Assembly (NCBI GenBank): GCA_047621345.1
Contig: JBLHLW010000006.1
Span: 1-64,000 of the forward strand
Source: Actimicrobium sp047621345
GTDB lineage: Bacteria; Pseudomonadota; Gammaproteobacteria; Burkholderiales; Burkholderiaceae_D
Direction of reading: 5' to 3'
Length of the DNA: 64,000 bases
The position numbers and the translations under genes are program-made. Below the pieces are notes generated by a model. That model saw only the letters and a program-made list of their open reading frames with translations. It was not told the origin of the DNA and ran no database searches. Shown in pieces: positions 18,576-27,063 of the stretch; within the stretch, counting starts at the first letter, position 1; each line of letters opens with the position of its first letter.

Positions 18576-18659
18576 ATTCACAAATAGATTCACGGTGCGA
18601 TTCACGTATTAATTGATGTATTAATTCACGAAATAATTCACGAAGCGATTCTTGCAAAG
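18576..18659 (+). repeat. seven-unit 12-bp tandem repeat in the bamD leader
   Basis: Units begin exactly every 12 bases at 18576, 18588, 18600, 18612, 18624, 18636 and 18648. Five of the seven start with ATTCAC; the fourth is ATTGATGTATTA and the seventh ATTCTTGCAAAG. The array fills the leader and ends 3 bases before the bamD ATG. The 12-bp phase is strict while the second half of each unit is degenerate. Confidence 0.9.
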
Positions 18660-18662
18660 ACT

Positions 18663-19460
18663 ATGCAAAACAAATTACTGAAATGCGCCGCACTGGCGCT
18701 GGTGTTCACGATCTCGGCGTGTGGCCTGTTGCCTGAGAAAATCGACGAGACCAAAAATTGGTCAGCGTCCAAATTATACGCGGAGGCACGCGACGAAATA
18801 GCAACCGGTAACTACGATACCGGAATCAAACATTACGAACGACTGGAATCGCGCTATCCGTTCGGAACATACGCTCAGCAGGCCCAGATGGAAGTGGCTT
18901 ATGCGTATTACCGCCAGAGCGATCAGGCACAAGCACTGGCGGCCGTAGAACGGTTCATCCGGCTGCACCCGAATCATCCCAATGTCGACTATATGTACTA
19001 CCTGCGCGGGCTGATTAATTTCAATGACAAGCTTGGCATGTTCGATTTTATTTCGCGTCAGGATGCCACCGAACGCGATCCGAAAGCCGCGCGCGAAGCC
19101 TTCGAATCGTTCAAGCTGCTGATCGAGCGTTTTCCGGACAGCATCTATTCGCCCGATGCCCGCCTGCGCATGAAGTATCTGGTCAACGCGATTGCGCAGC
19201 ATGAAGTCCATGTCGCGAAATATTATTTCCGACGCGGCGCGTACGTGGCCGCAGTCAACCGTGCTCAGTTCGCCGTCAAGGAATATCCTACTGCACCGGC
19301 CACCGAAGAAGCCTTGTTCGTCATGACCCGTAGCTATGACGCGCTAGGCATCCCTAAGCTACGTGACGATACCAGCCGCGTAATGAATCAGAATTTTCCG
19401 AATAGCGTCTATTTCCGTGGCGGTCCTAACGTCGACGGACCGTGGTGGAAAATCTGGTAA
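18663..19460 (+). CDS. bamD: outer membrane assembly lipoprotein BamD (ComL)
   Basis: Encodes 265 residues. The lipoprotein signal ends in the lipobox ISAC with Cys20. Tetratricopeptide-type repeats follow, including YARDEI-like helices and ESRYPFGTYAQQAQMEVAYA. BamD is the essential lipoprotein of the beta-barrel assembly machine at the inner face of the outer membrane. No clear Shine-Dalgarno is present; AAAG lies 3 bases before the ATG, at the end of the 12-bp repeat array. A strong bidirectional terminator follows. Confidence 0.95.
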   Translation: MQNKLLKCAALALVFTISACGLLPEKIDETKNWSASKLYAEARDEIATGNYDTGIKHYERLESRYPFGTYAQQAQMEVAYAYYRQSDQAQALAAVERFIRLHPNHPNVDYMYYLRGLINFNDKLGMFDFISRQDATERDPKAAREAFESFKLLIERFPDSIYSPDARLRMKYLVNAIAQHEVHVAKYYFRRGAYVAAVNRAQFAVKEYPTAPATEEALFVMTRSYDALGIPKLRDDTSRVMNQNFPNSVYFRGGPNVDGPWWKIW

Positions 19461-19463
19461 ATT

Positions 19464-19495
19464 AAAAAAAGACCTCGTTTCGAGGTCTTTTTTTT
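19464..19495. terminator. bidirectional rho-independent terminator (bamD / yaaA)
   Basis: GACCTCG (19471-19477) pairs with CGAGGTC (19481-19487) across a TTT loop, with seven A on the left and eight T on the right. It therefore serves bamD on plus and yaaA on minus. The yaaA stop codon lies in its right-hand T/A tract. Confidence 0.92.
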
Positions 19496-20270
19496 AATCA
19501 CTGATACGCCGCCTGAACATCCAATGTGTCGCGTCCGAGGCATTGGCATCATAGGCATACCCGGCAAGGTTGAAATCACGCAGACCATCTGCCTCCTTGA
19601 TCTGTTCCTGCGCCGCATAACGCGTCATCAATCCCCGCGCCCGCTTGGCGTAGAACGAAATGATCTTGTACTTACCATTTTTCCAGTCCTGAAACACAGG
19701 CGTAATGATAGATGCCGCCAACCGCGCCGGCCTGACCACTTTGAAATATTCTTCGGATGCCAGATTGATTAGTGTGGATGATCCTTGTGAGGCAAGCTGG
19801 GTATTGAGCGCTTCGGTGACGGCATCACCCCAATAAGCGTACAGGTCCTTGCCCCTGGCAGTGACTAACCGCGTTCCCATTTCAAGCCGATAGGGCTGCA
19901 TCAGGTCAAGCGGGCGCAGCGCACCGTACAAGCCGGACAAAATACGCAGATGTTCTTGCAAGTAATCAAGATGTACCGGCGCGAGCGAGGGTGCATCCAG
20001 TCCTTCATAAACATCACCATTGAACGCGAGCACGGCCTGCTTGGCATTAGCGGTCGTCGAGGTCGATGTCCAGTTGAGATAACGCGTCGCATTGAGTTGT
20101 GCCAGCGGATCAGAGATGTGCATCAACGTACCGACTTCTGCAGGCGATAATTCTCGCAAGGTATCAATCAGGGCAGACGACTGATCAATGAAATCAGCGG
20201 TAGAAAAAAAATCCGTACTTGGTGCTGTGGCATAGTCGAGAGTTTTGGCAGGGGATAGAACGATGAGCAT
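19494..20270 (-). CDS. yaaA: peroxide stress protein YaaA
   Basis: Encodes 258 residues of the UPF0246/DUF328 family, starting MLIVLSPAKTLDY, which is diagnostic. YLQEHLRILSGLYGALRPLD and KIISFYAKRARG are also visible. E. coli YaaA lowers free intracellular iron during hydrogen peroxide stress and has a DNA-binding fold. The ATG at 20270 matches the family N-terminus; a longer frame to 20471 is antisense to the PIN gene. It is divergent from the PIN gene with only 33 bases between. Confidence 0.93.
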   Translation of the reverse strand: MLIVLSPAKTLDYATAPSTDFFSTADFIDQSSALIDTLRELSPAEVGTLMHISDPLAQLNATRYLNWTSTSTTANAKQAVLAFNGDVYEGLDAPSLAPVHLDYLQEHLRILSGLYGALRPLDLMQPYRLEMGTRLVTARGKDLYAYWGDAVTEALNTQLASQGSSTLINLASEEYFKVVRPARLAASIITPVFQDWKNGKYKIISFYAKRARGLMTRYAAQEQIKEADGLRDFNLAGYAYDANASDATHWMFRRRISD

Positions 20271-20303
20271 AAATTGCAGTCGTAAAAATAATAGGCAAGC
20301 CCA

Positions 20304-20774
20304 ATGATACCCAACCGAATCGTAATCGACACCAATGTCTGCCTTGACCTGTTTGTCTTCCGAGATCCACGCTGGCATAGTTTGCTGGCAGCGCTGCAGG
20401 AGGGCACCATCGAGGCCATTACCCGAGCCGACTGTCGGATGGAGTGGCTCATTGTATTGGGATACGCCCAACTGAAACTGGACGACGCTACACGGGAACG
20501 CAGCATGATGGAATTTGATGCCATGGTTAACTGCTTACCCGACAAAGCACCGGATAGCAATGCGGCCCGGCTGCCACTATGCAAGGACCGTGACGATCAG
20601 AAATTTCTTGAACTAGCTCGTGATGCACAAGCCTCGGTATTGATCACCAAAGACAAAGCTTTGCTGAAATTAGCCGGAAAGACCCGTCGAGCTGGCTTAT
20701 TCCTGATACTCAAACCAGAAATATGGGTTGCCTCTGGCGCACTACCCAACGCGACACCAACCATTAATTACTAG
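20304..20774 (+). CDS. orphan PIN-domain protein (putative toxin-like RNase)
   Basis: Encodes 156 residues of the COG1569-type PIN group. Acidic metal-site candidates are Asp in VIDTNVCLDL near residue 9, Glu in CRMEWLIV near 47, Asp in CKDRDDQKFLELA near 95, and TKDKAL near 114. PIN domains are Mg-dependent ribonucleases, often VapC-type toxins. No antitoxin-like gene lies on either side: yaaA is divergent and a FimV-like gene is convergent. It may therefore be a solitary housekeeping PIN protein. AGG lies 8 bases before the ATG. Confidence 0.85.
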   Translation: MIPNRIVIDTNVCLDLFVFRDPRWHSLLAALQEGTIEAITRADCRMEWLIVLGYAQLKLDDATRERSMMEFDAMVNCLPDKAPDSNAARLPLCKDRDDQKFLELARDAQASVLITKDKALLKLAGKTRRAGLFLILKPEIWVASGALPNATPTINY

Positions 20775-20942
20775 TCGTTGCTTACGCGCACTTTTATGCA
20801 ATCAAGCTTATTTAAAGAGGTTATTCATCTGGATAACTTTTAAAAACACCTCACTGGGACAGCACCTAGAGATTCTTGTTGGCTCCTGAAACAAACTTAG
20901 TTGCTCGGAACAGCAGCATGATTATTCCAGCATTAAACACAG

Positions 20943-22724
20943 CTAGTCATTTAATGCCACGCGTGGCGGGTCAAGACTGAGCTCTTTTGCCATGGCCATT
21001 AACAACAGCACTTCCTGATACACCTCGATGTCAAACCCACGCCTAACCCCACCTCGATTATCAAGCAACAGGCTTTCAAGATAAGCAATAACGTGATCGG
21101 TTTCCCATAACGCGCAAATACGATCGACGACGTGCGGAAAGTCTTCAAGACTCATCCTCGGAGTGATATCGGAAATTTCATTCCAGGCCGGAATGCGTGT
21201 GTTGAAAGTGTGGATCGTTCGCTCACGCAACTCCTCATAGCGAGACTGATCGTGGCTCTCCAGATAAAGGTCCAGCAGAAATAACCATGGCATTGGTGAC
21301 TCAGGTTGCTCAAGCTTGCCATAAGGTTCGAGAATTTCGATGGCCCGAACGGGATCATTCAGTGACAGCCAGAACTCCGCTTCTTGCATCACATCGGAAA
21401 TTTCTTCTACTTTCAAGTGCTCAACACGGGCTGGGTAAAATTGCAGCGACTCATGTGCAACGACAGACTGTGTCTCCATAGAATCGTCGGTCTGCTTGAC
21501 CACAGGCGCGACACTCTCCACCTGATTGTTAATAGGAAAAGCTCTGTCTTGCAAAAAAGAGGGCGTCTCATCCGATTCACGGACCATCTTCTTTTCACTG
21601 ACAGATATATTAGCCGCGGCGGTTTCTGGCCTGCTGGCATCGACAGGATTTTCAACCAGGCCTGGCACATCGGGGGGTTCAGTGCGCAACATGCTTAAGT
21701 CCCACGCAGTCTCGGAGGGCTCATTTCGCAAGTGCCACATCCGCCATCCCAGCCATCCTGCAGTCCCCAGGCTGCCCAGCAATAGCGCCAACAGGCCAAC
21801 AATCCATTCGAATGGATAGGAATTTTTCTGCAGTTCATTGAAGGCGACTTGATCAACTGCACGCTGGATCTTACCGGCTTCGAATTGCTGCTTCAGTCTG
21901 GATATCTGCTTCTGCTGTACGATATTTTCTTGCTCGGTTTGGAGGAGCGGATCCTCCCCGCGTAGCAGCATTGCGTAGCGCCGTTGCGCTGGAATGAGTT
22001 CTTCACGCGATGGCACGTCGCCGGCAATGGTCGGATCCGTCAACTGGCGGCTTAGCTTGAGCTGCCCGAGGCTAAGGAGCTCAGTGGCACTCAGGCTTTG
22101 CGATGACAGCTTCAATACACTTCGTGGTGTCGCACTGCGGCTATCGCGCGCAAGTGGCACCACACTCTGCGGTGCACTGGTGGCGCCAACAGCACCTCGC
22201 TTATTGCGTTCCGCAATCGTGGCTGGCTTAGTACGAGCACTATCCTTTTCAGGAATAAATGTGTTGCCTGCGTCTGTCCGGGTACCGGTCGCATTACCTG
22301 TATTGGCCGGGGATGCAACGACGAGCGTGTCGGTTAAGTTAACCACCGGGTCGAGCAAAATCTGAAAATCACGGTGCACCTGCGACTCGCAAGCCAAATC
22401 AACCGAAACCGACATCGCTGGCTCATAGACCGGCTGGCGAGTCGTTATTTGTATAAAAGACTGTCCCTGTGCAGACTTGATAATCGACGCCACCGGCGAC
22501 GTGATGAGGACACCATCCAGCGATTGGATACGGAATTTAATGCAGGAAATTCGCAGATCAGCATTATCGGCACCAATCAACGGGACAACTACCTTGAGCG
22601 ATTGGCCAAGGCCGGATTGGACCTGAATGCTTCCGAGACCAACAGCTTGAGCAGAGTTAGCACACAAAATCAGTACTGCAGTTCCAATCAGACGCACGGC
22701 CGGATCGAGGTTTAAGCGCGTCAT
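20943..22724 (-). CDS. FimV/HubP-like membrane protein
   Basis: Encodes 593 residues from the ATG at 22724, preceded by GAGGAAG. It has a signal peptide ending ANSAQAVGLG and a FimV-like N-terminal periplasmic domain (GLGSIQVQSGLGQSLKVVVPLIG-type start, residues about 27-130). A Ser/Thr-rich linker, a coiled-coil stretch (about 265-295) and one transmembrane helix near 302-325 (WIVGLLALLLGSLGTAGWLG) follow. The cytoplasmic part is acidic, with a TPR-like C-terminus (EAEFWLSLNDPVRAIEILEPYG). FimV-family proteins organise cell poles and type IV pili. No LysM domain is evident, and the protein is shorter than classical FimV, so the role is inferred. Confidence 0.75.
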   Translation of the reverse strand: MTRLNLDPAVRLIGTAVLILCANSAQAVGLGSIQVQSGLGQSLKVVVPLIGADNADLRISCIKFRIQSLDGVLITSPVASIIKSAQGQSFIQITTRQPVYEPAMSVSVDLACESQVHRDFQILLDPVVNLTDTLVVASPANTGNATGTRTDAGNTFIPEKDSARTKPATIAERNKRGAVGATSAPQSVVPLARDSRSATPRSVLKLSSQSLSATELLSLGQLKLSRQLTDPTIAGDVPSREELIPAQRRYAMLLRGEDPLLQTEQENIVQQKQISRLKQQFEAGKIQRAVDQVAFNELQKNSYPFEWIVGLLALLLGSLGTAGWLGWRMWHLRNEPSETAWDLSMLRTEPPDVPGLVENPVDASRPETAAANISVSEKKMVRESDETPSFLQDRAFPINNQVESVAPVVKQTDDSMETQSVVAHESLQFYPARVEHLKVEEISDVMQEAEFWLSLNDPVRAIEILEPYGKLEQPESPMPWLFLLDLYLESHDQSRYEELRERTIHTFNTRIPAWNEISDITPRMSLEDFPHVVDRICALWETDHVIAYLESLLLDNRGGVRRGFDIEVYQEVLLLMAMAKELSLDPPRVALND

Positions 22725-22897
22725 CGTTTCGAACTTCCTCACAAAAGGCCTCCGCAGCCATGAATAGTTACCAAAAATTAATATGAACAAATGATCAGCT
22801 TGGAGAGAGTCAGTTACACCATTCGAAAATGACAAGACGCATTCTCAAGGATTTATGTCCTGCTTGCAAGTTCGCTCCTTTGCCCCAAACGCGCCCA

Positions 22898-22911
22898 AAT
22901 CATGCATGATT
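22898..22911. promoter_or_regulatory. 14-bp perfect palindrome, candidate operator
   Basis: AATCATGCATGATT (22898-22911) is a perfect palindrome flanked by CCA and GG that nearly extend it. It lies 36 bases before the start of the enoyl-CoA hydratase gene, in the 222-bp divergent region with the FimV-like gene. A dimeric regulator site is plausible; the regulator is not identified. Confidence 0.4.
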
Positions 22912-22946
22912 GGCGCACTTCCCGCCACCACTTGCCAAATCCAGCC

Positions 22947-23726
22947 ATGTCAGCAGAATTACAAGCAACCCGCCTCAACGCCACTTTAATACTCACTCTG
23001 TCCAATCCGGGCAAACGTAACGCATTGCATCCGGACATGACGGCAGCAGCAATTGAAACGCTCGCCACCGCCGAACGCGACGATTCACTACGCGTTGTCG
23101 TGCTGACAGGCGCCGATCACTTTTTTTGTGCTGGAGGTGACCTGAACCGGCTAATTGAAAACCGCGCGTTGCCCCGATCGGCACAAGCTGGCTCAATCGA
23201 TCTGCTACATGGCTTGATCGACGCCTTGCGCGACTGTTCTAAGCCAGTCATCGCCGCCGTCGACGGCGGTGCTGCCGGCGCCGGTTTTTCGCTGGCGCTG
23301 GCGTGCGACCTGATCGTCGCCGGCATCTCCGCGACATTCCTGATGGCCTATGTCAATGTTGGCCTGACGCCGGATGGCGGCGGATCATGGTTCTTGCATC
23401 AGGCACTCCCACGTCAGTTGGCGACAGAAATACTCATGGACGGTAAGCCGATAAGCGCCGAACGACTATTCCAGCTCGGTCTCGTCAACCGTGTGGTTGC
23501 TGATGGCAGCGCGCTCGATGCCGCACTTGAATGGGCCGAACAGCTAGCGAGCCGTTCGCCCAATGCCATTGCACGTATCAAGGAACTGGTGCGAGAAGCG
23601 CCAACACATGGCCTTGCCAAACACTTTGAGTCCGAGAAGCACAACTTTGTCGAATCACTCCACCATCGCGACGCGCAGGAAGGCATCAGCGCCTTCCTTG
23701 AAAAAAGACCGCCGCACTATCGCTGA
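22947..23726 (+). CDS. enoyl-CoA hydratase/isomerase family protein
   Basis: Encodes 259 residues of the crotonase family. The oxyanion-hole segments FFCAGGDLNRL near 66 and GGAAGAGFSLALACD near 108 are clear. Relative to classical hydratases, the first catalytic Glu position in the MAYVNVGLTPDGGG segment appears to be Tyr, while the second, in LATEILMDG, is Glu. Loss of one Glu is seen in isomerase-type members such as PaaG, so isomerase or other crotonase chemistry is possible. The ATG at 22947 fits the family start. It precedes a phosphotransferase-acyl-CoA dehydrogenase pair. Confidence 0.88.
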   Translation: MSAELQATRLNATLILTLSNPGKRNALHPDMTAAAIETLATAERDDSLRVVVLTGADHFFCAGGDLNRLIENRALPRSAQAGSIDLLHGLIDALRDCSKPVIAAVDGGAAGAGFSLALACDLIVAGISATFLMAYVNVGLTPDGGGSWFLHQALPRQLATEILMDGKPISAERLFQLGLVNRVVADGSALDAALEWAEQLASRSPNAIARIKELVREAPTHGLAKHFESEKHNFVESLHHRDAQEGISAFLEKRPPHYR

Positions 23727-23765
23727 ACCACGCCATCGGGATCACAGTCTGAAGCGGATTAAATA

Positions 23766-23795
23766 GTACGATCGTACGATTCGTTCAGGTAGAAT
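23766..23795 (+). promoter_or_regulatory. palindromic operator next to promoter of the acyl-CoA gene pair
   Basis: GTACGATCGTAC (23766-23777) is a perfect 12-bp palindrome, followed by a second similar half TACGATTCGTT. A -10-like TAGAAT lies at 23790-23795. The arrangement resembles a TetR-type operator controlling the downstream phosphotransferase and acyl-CoA dehydrogenase genes. No regulator gene is adjacent. Confidence 0.5.
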
Positions 23796-23823
23796 GCATA
23801 AAAACAAGTACCCAGGAGACCAG

Positions 23824-24897
23824 ATGTTTGAAGAATTCATGGGCACCATGCCCGTCGCCGAACGCCAGCAATTCGACCTAGGGGCGTTGCAGGAATACTT
23901 ATCTCGTCATGTCGACGGATTCTCGGGTCCGATCACGATCGAGCAGTTCAAGGGCGGACAATCGAATCCTACATTCAAGATTACTGCGAATGGCCAGCCT
24001 TACGTGCTGCGGACCAAACCAGGTCCGGCCGCCAAATTACTGCCTTCCGCACACGCCATCGATCGCGAATATCGGGTCATGGACGCGCTGAACAAGGCGG
24101 GCTTTCCGGCCGCAAAACAATACACGCTGTGCACCGATGAAGCCGTCATCGGCCGCGCCTTCTATCTGATGGAATTCGTCGATGGCCGGGTTCTGTGGGA
24201 CCAGTCGCTGCCGGGAATGGACAAGTCCGAGCGCGCCGCCCACTACGACGAAATGAACCGCGTCATCGCGCAATTGCACACAATCGATTACGCCGCCATC
24301 GGTCTGGCCGAATACGGCAAACCCGGCAACTATTTCGGTCGCCAGATTGATCGCTGGACACGCCAGTACAAAGCCTCCGAAACAGAAAAAATCGACGCCA
24401 TGGATCAATTAATGGCGTGGCTCCCGGCGAACATCCCGCCCGGCGATGAAACCAGTATCGTCCACGGCGACTTCCGGCTTGACAACATGATGTTCCATCC
24501 AACCGAGCCGCGCATCCTCGCGATCCTCGACTGGGAGCTATCGACACTGGGGCATCCACTGGCTGATTTTTCGTATCACTGCATGAGCTGGCACATTCCT
24601 CCGGGCCAGTTCCGTGGAATCGGCGGCCTGGACTTACCGGCACTCGGGATTCCAATCGAGGCCGAGTACATCGCTAGCTACTGCGCACGCACTGGCAAGA
24701 CCATCCGTGCTGAAGATTTCAACTTCTATTTGGCCTACAACATGTTCCGTATGGCGGGCATTTTGCAAGGCATCATGAAACGCTTCGTCGATGGCACCGC
24801 CGCCAGCGCCCAGGCGCTGAAGGCCGGTCAAGCAGCGCGTGCGATGGCCGAGATGGGCTGGCAGTACGCCTGCAAACAATCAATTTCATCCCTATAA
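23824..24897 (+). CDS. ACAD10/11-type aminoglycoside-phosphotransferase-like kinase
   Basis: Encodes 357 residues with the APH/choline-kinase fold. The nucleotide loop region is FKGGQSNPTFKI, the catalytic Brenner motif is VHGDFRLDNMMF near 220, and the metal-binding motif is ILDWELSTLGHP near 242. In vertebrate ACAD10/ACAD11 this kinase domain is fused to an acyl-CoA dehydrogenase and acts on 4-hydroxyacyl-CoAs. Here the dehydrogenase is the next gene, 29 bases on, which supports the same pathway (phosphorylation then elimination of 4-hydroxy acids). AGGAG precedes the ATG at 23824; an in-frame ATG at 23794 lacks one. Confidence 0.9.
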   Translation: MFEEFMGTMPVAERQQFDLGALQEYLSRHVDGFSGPITIEQFKGGQSNPTFKITANGQPYVLRTKPGPAAKLLPSAHAIDREYRVMDALNKAGFPAAKQYTLCTDEAVIGRAFYLMEFVDGRVLWDQSLPGMDKSERAAHYDEMNRVIAQLHTIDYAAIGLAEYGKPGNYFGRQIDRWTRQYKASETEKIDAMDQLMAWLPANIPPGDETSIVHGDFRLDNMMFHPTEPRILAILDWELSTLGHPLADFSYHCMSWHIPPGQFRGIGGLDLPALGIPIEAEYIASYCARTGKTIRAEDFNFYLAYNMFRMAGILQGIMKRFVDGTAASAQALKAGQAARAMAEMGWQYACKQSISSL

Positions 24898-24926
24898 ATT
24901 TCGATAACAAGCCAACAGGAGACAAG

Positions 24927-26189
24927 ATGGAATTCGCGTATTCGGAACGATGCAAGACACTACAGACAAAATTGCTGGCCTTTATGGACGCACATATTTA
25001 TCCGAACGAAAAAGCCTACAAACAGGAAATCGACCGCAACGGCAGCGAAAAAGGTAACCGTTGGCTGGCGACAGAATTGATGGAGCGGCTCAAGCCGCTG
25101 GCGCGCGAGCAAGGCTTGTGGAACCTGTTCCTGCCGAAATCGGATCGTGCACCAGAAGGCTTGTCCAATCTCGATTACGCACCGCTGTGCGAAATCATGG
25201 GCCGCGTCAGTTGGGCACCAGAAGTCTTCAACTGCAGCGCACCCGATACCGGCAACATGGAAACCATCGAACGCTACGGTGTCGAAGCCCACAAGGTCGA
25301 ATGGTTGGAGCCGTTATTGCGCGGCGAAATCCGTTCCGCCTTCGCTATGACGGAACCGGATGTCGCCTCATCGGACGCCACCAACATCGCCACCCGCATC
25401 GAACGTGATGGCGACGACTACGTCATCAATGGCCACAAATGGTGGATTTCCGGCGCCGGTGATCCGCGCTGCAAGATATTCATCTTGATGGGCAAGACCG
25501 ATCCCGAGGCAGCGCGCCATGAACAACAATCGATGATTCTGGTGCCGGTGGCGACCAAAGGCGTCACCATCGTACGGCCATTGACGGTCTTTGGTTATGA
25601 CGATGCGCCGCATGGTCATTGCGAAATCCGCTTCGACAACGTGCGCGTTCCAGTCTCGAATATTTTGCTGGGCGAAGGCCGTGGCTTTGAAATCGCCCAA
25701 GGTCGGCTCGGACCTGGCCGCATTCATCATTGCATGCGCGCCATCGGCGTGGCCGAACGCGCGCTCGAACTGATGTGCAAGCGCCTCAATGAACGGGTGG
25801 CATTTGGTCGCAAGATTTCAGAGCAAGGGGTCTGGCGCGAACGCATTGCCGAGTCGCGAATCCAGATCGACAGCGCCCGCTTGCTGACGCTGAAAGCGGC
25901 GTGGATGATGGACACCGTCGGCAACAAGCACGCCAAAGCCGAGATCGCGATGATCAAGGTGCTGGCGCCTAACGTGGCCCAGCAAGTACTCGACTGGGCC
26001 ATTCAGGCCCATGGCGGTGGTGGCGTCTGTGATGATTTCCCGCTGGCGTCGATGTGGGCCGGCAACCGCACGCTGCGCTTGGCCGATGGTCCGGATGAGG
26101 TGCATCGCAACGCCATCGCCAAACTGGAATTAGCGAAGCACATGAGCCTGCCAGGCGAAGATACGGAACTGCCGATCACGCGCTCCTGA
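24927..26189 (+). CDS. acyl-CoA dehydrogenase, ACAD11-like
   Basis: Encodes 420 residues. AFAMTEPDVASSDATNI near 133, KWWISGAGDPRC near 170 and the C-terminal RLADGPDEVHRNAIAKLEL are typical of the ACAD10/11 group. It would be an FAD enzyme acting on acyl-CoAs, probably together with the kinase-like protein encoded just upstream. AGGAGA lies 7 bases before the ATG. An inverted repeat follows the stop. Confidence 0.93.
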   Translation: MEFAYSERCKTLQTKLLAFMDAHIYPNEKAYKQEIDRNGSEKGNRWLATELMERLKPLAREQGLWNLFLPKSDRAPEGLSNLDYAPLCEIMGRVSWAPEVFNCSAPDTGNMETIERYGVEAHKVEWLEPLLRGEIRSAFAMTEPDVASSDATNIATRIERDGDDYVINGHKWWISGAGDPRCKIFILMGKTDPEAARHEQQSMILVPVATKGVTIVRPLTVFGYDDAPHGHCEIRFDNVRVPVSNILLGEGRGFEIAQGRLGPGRIHHCMRAIGVAERALELMCKRLNERVAFGRKISEQGVWRERIAESRIQIDSARLLTLKAAWMMDTVGNKHAKAEIAMIKVLAPNVAQQVLDWAIQAHGGGGVCDDFPLASMWAGNRTLRLADGPDEVHRNAIAKLELAKHMSLPGEDTELPITRS

Positions 26190-26208
26190 GTAGTCCATCC
26201 CCGAAGAT

Positions 26209-26240
26209 CGCCGGTGCCCACCACTTGGTCTGCACCGGCG
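26209..26240 (+). terminator. inverted repeat after acyl-CoA dehydrogenase gene
   Basis: CGCCGGTGC (26209-26217) pairs perfectly with GCACCGGCG (26232-26240) with a 14-base loop. It lies 20 bases past the stop. No T-tract follows, so it may be a weak or rho-assisted terminator separating the GST gene. Confidence 0.4.
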
Positions 26241-26302
26241 CGTCAAACAACGGCATAATCACGGCTCGCAGTGTTCACACAGTTTTCAGTGACGGAGCTT
26301 CC

Positions 26303-26995
26303 ATGATTGATGTCTATTCCACCGCTACACCGAACGGCCACAAAGTCCATATCCTGCTCGAGGAACTTGGCCTGCCCTACCGCGTGCATCATATCGACAT
26401 CGGTGCAGGCGACCAGTTCAAGCCGGACTTTCTGGCGATTTCACCCAACAATAAAATCCCCGCGATCGTCGATGCCGATGGTCCCGATGGCAAGCCGATC
26501 TCGCTGTTCGAGTCCGGGGCGATCCTGCTTTACCTCGCTGGCAAGAGCGGACAATTTCTCGGGACATCCGACCGCGAAAAATTCACCACCTTGCAATGGC
26601 TAATGTTCCAGATGGGCGGAGTCGGCCCGATGCTGGGACAAGCCCACCACTTCCGTATCTACGCTCCCGAAAAAATCACCTACGCGGTAGACCGCTATAC
26701 CAATGAAGCGCGACGACTTTACGGCGTGCTGGATCGCCGTCTGGGTGAACACACCTGGCTGGCTGGCAGCGACTATACGATCGCCGACATCGCGACCTTT
26801 CCGTGGATCCGCTCGTGGAAAAATCAGGGTATTGAATTGAGTGAGTTTCCACACGTGCAGCGCTGGTTCGATGACATCGCTGCGCGTCCTGCGGTGCAGC
26901 GCGGCGTTGCCGTACTAGCTGACCTGCGCAAACCGCTGACCGATGACAAAGCCAGAGAAGTGTTGTTCGGAACATCACAATATGCAAAGCGATAA
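26303..26995 (+). CDS. yfcG: glutathione S-transferase, YfcG/Nu-class-like
   Basis: Encodes 230 residues. The N-terminal thioredoxin-fold part has STATPNGHKVHILLEELG, the TPNGHK motif of the YfcG/YghU (Nu) class, and NNKIPAIVD with the cis-Pro. ESGAILLYLA binds the glutathione gamma-Glu. The C-terminal helical domain has DYTIADIATFPWIRSW. Nu-class members reduce disulfides of glutathione conjugates. GGAG lies 6 bases before the ATG at 26303; an upstream frame from 26225 has no similarity. Confidence 0.88.
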   Translation: MIDVYSTATPNGHKVHILLEELGLPYRVHHIDIGAGDQFKPDFLAISPNNKIPAIVDADGPDGKPISLFESGAILLYLAGKSGQFLGTSDREKFTTLQWLMFQMGGVGPMLGQAHHFRIYAPEKITYAVDRYTNEARRLYGVLDRRLGEHTWLAGSDYTIADIATFPWIRSWKNQGIELSEFPHVQRWFDDIAARPAVQRGVAVLADLRKPLTDDKAREVLFGTSQYAKR

Positions 26996-27063
26996 CCACC
27001 TATTGCCCAATAACAACCGATAATCAACGCAGCATTTCGCTCCTTTCGTCACCGAGGCCATTT

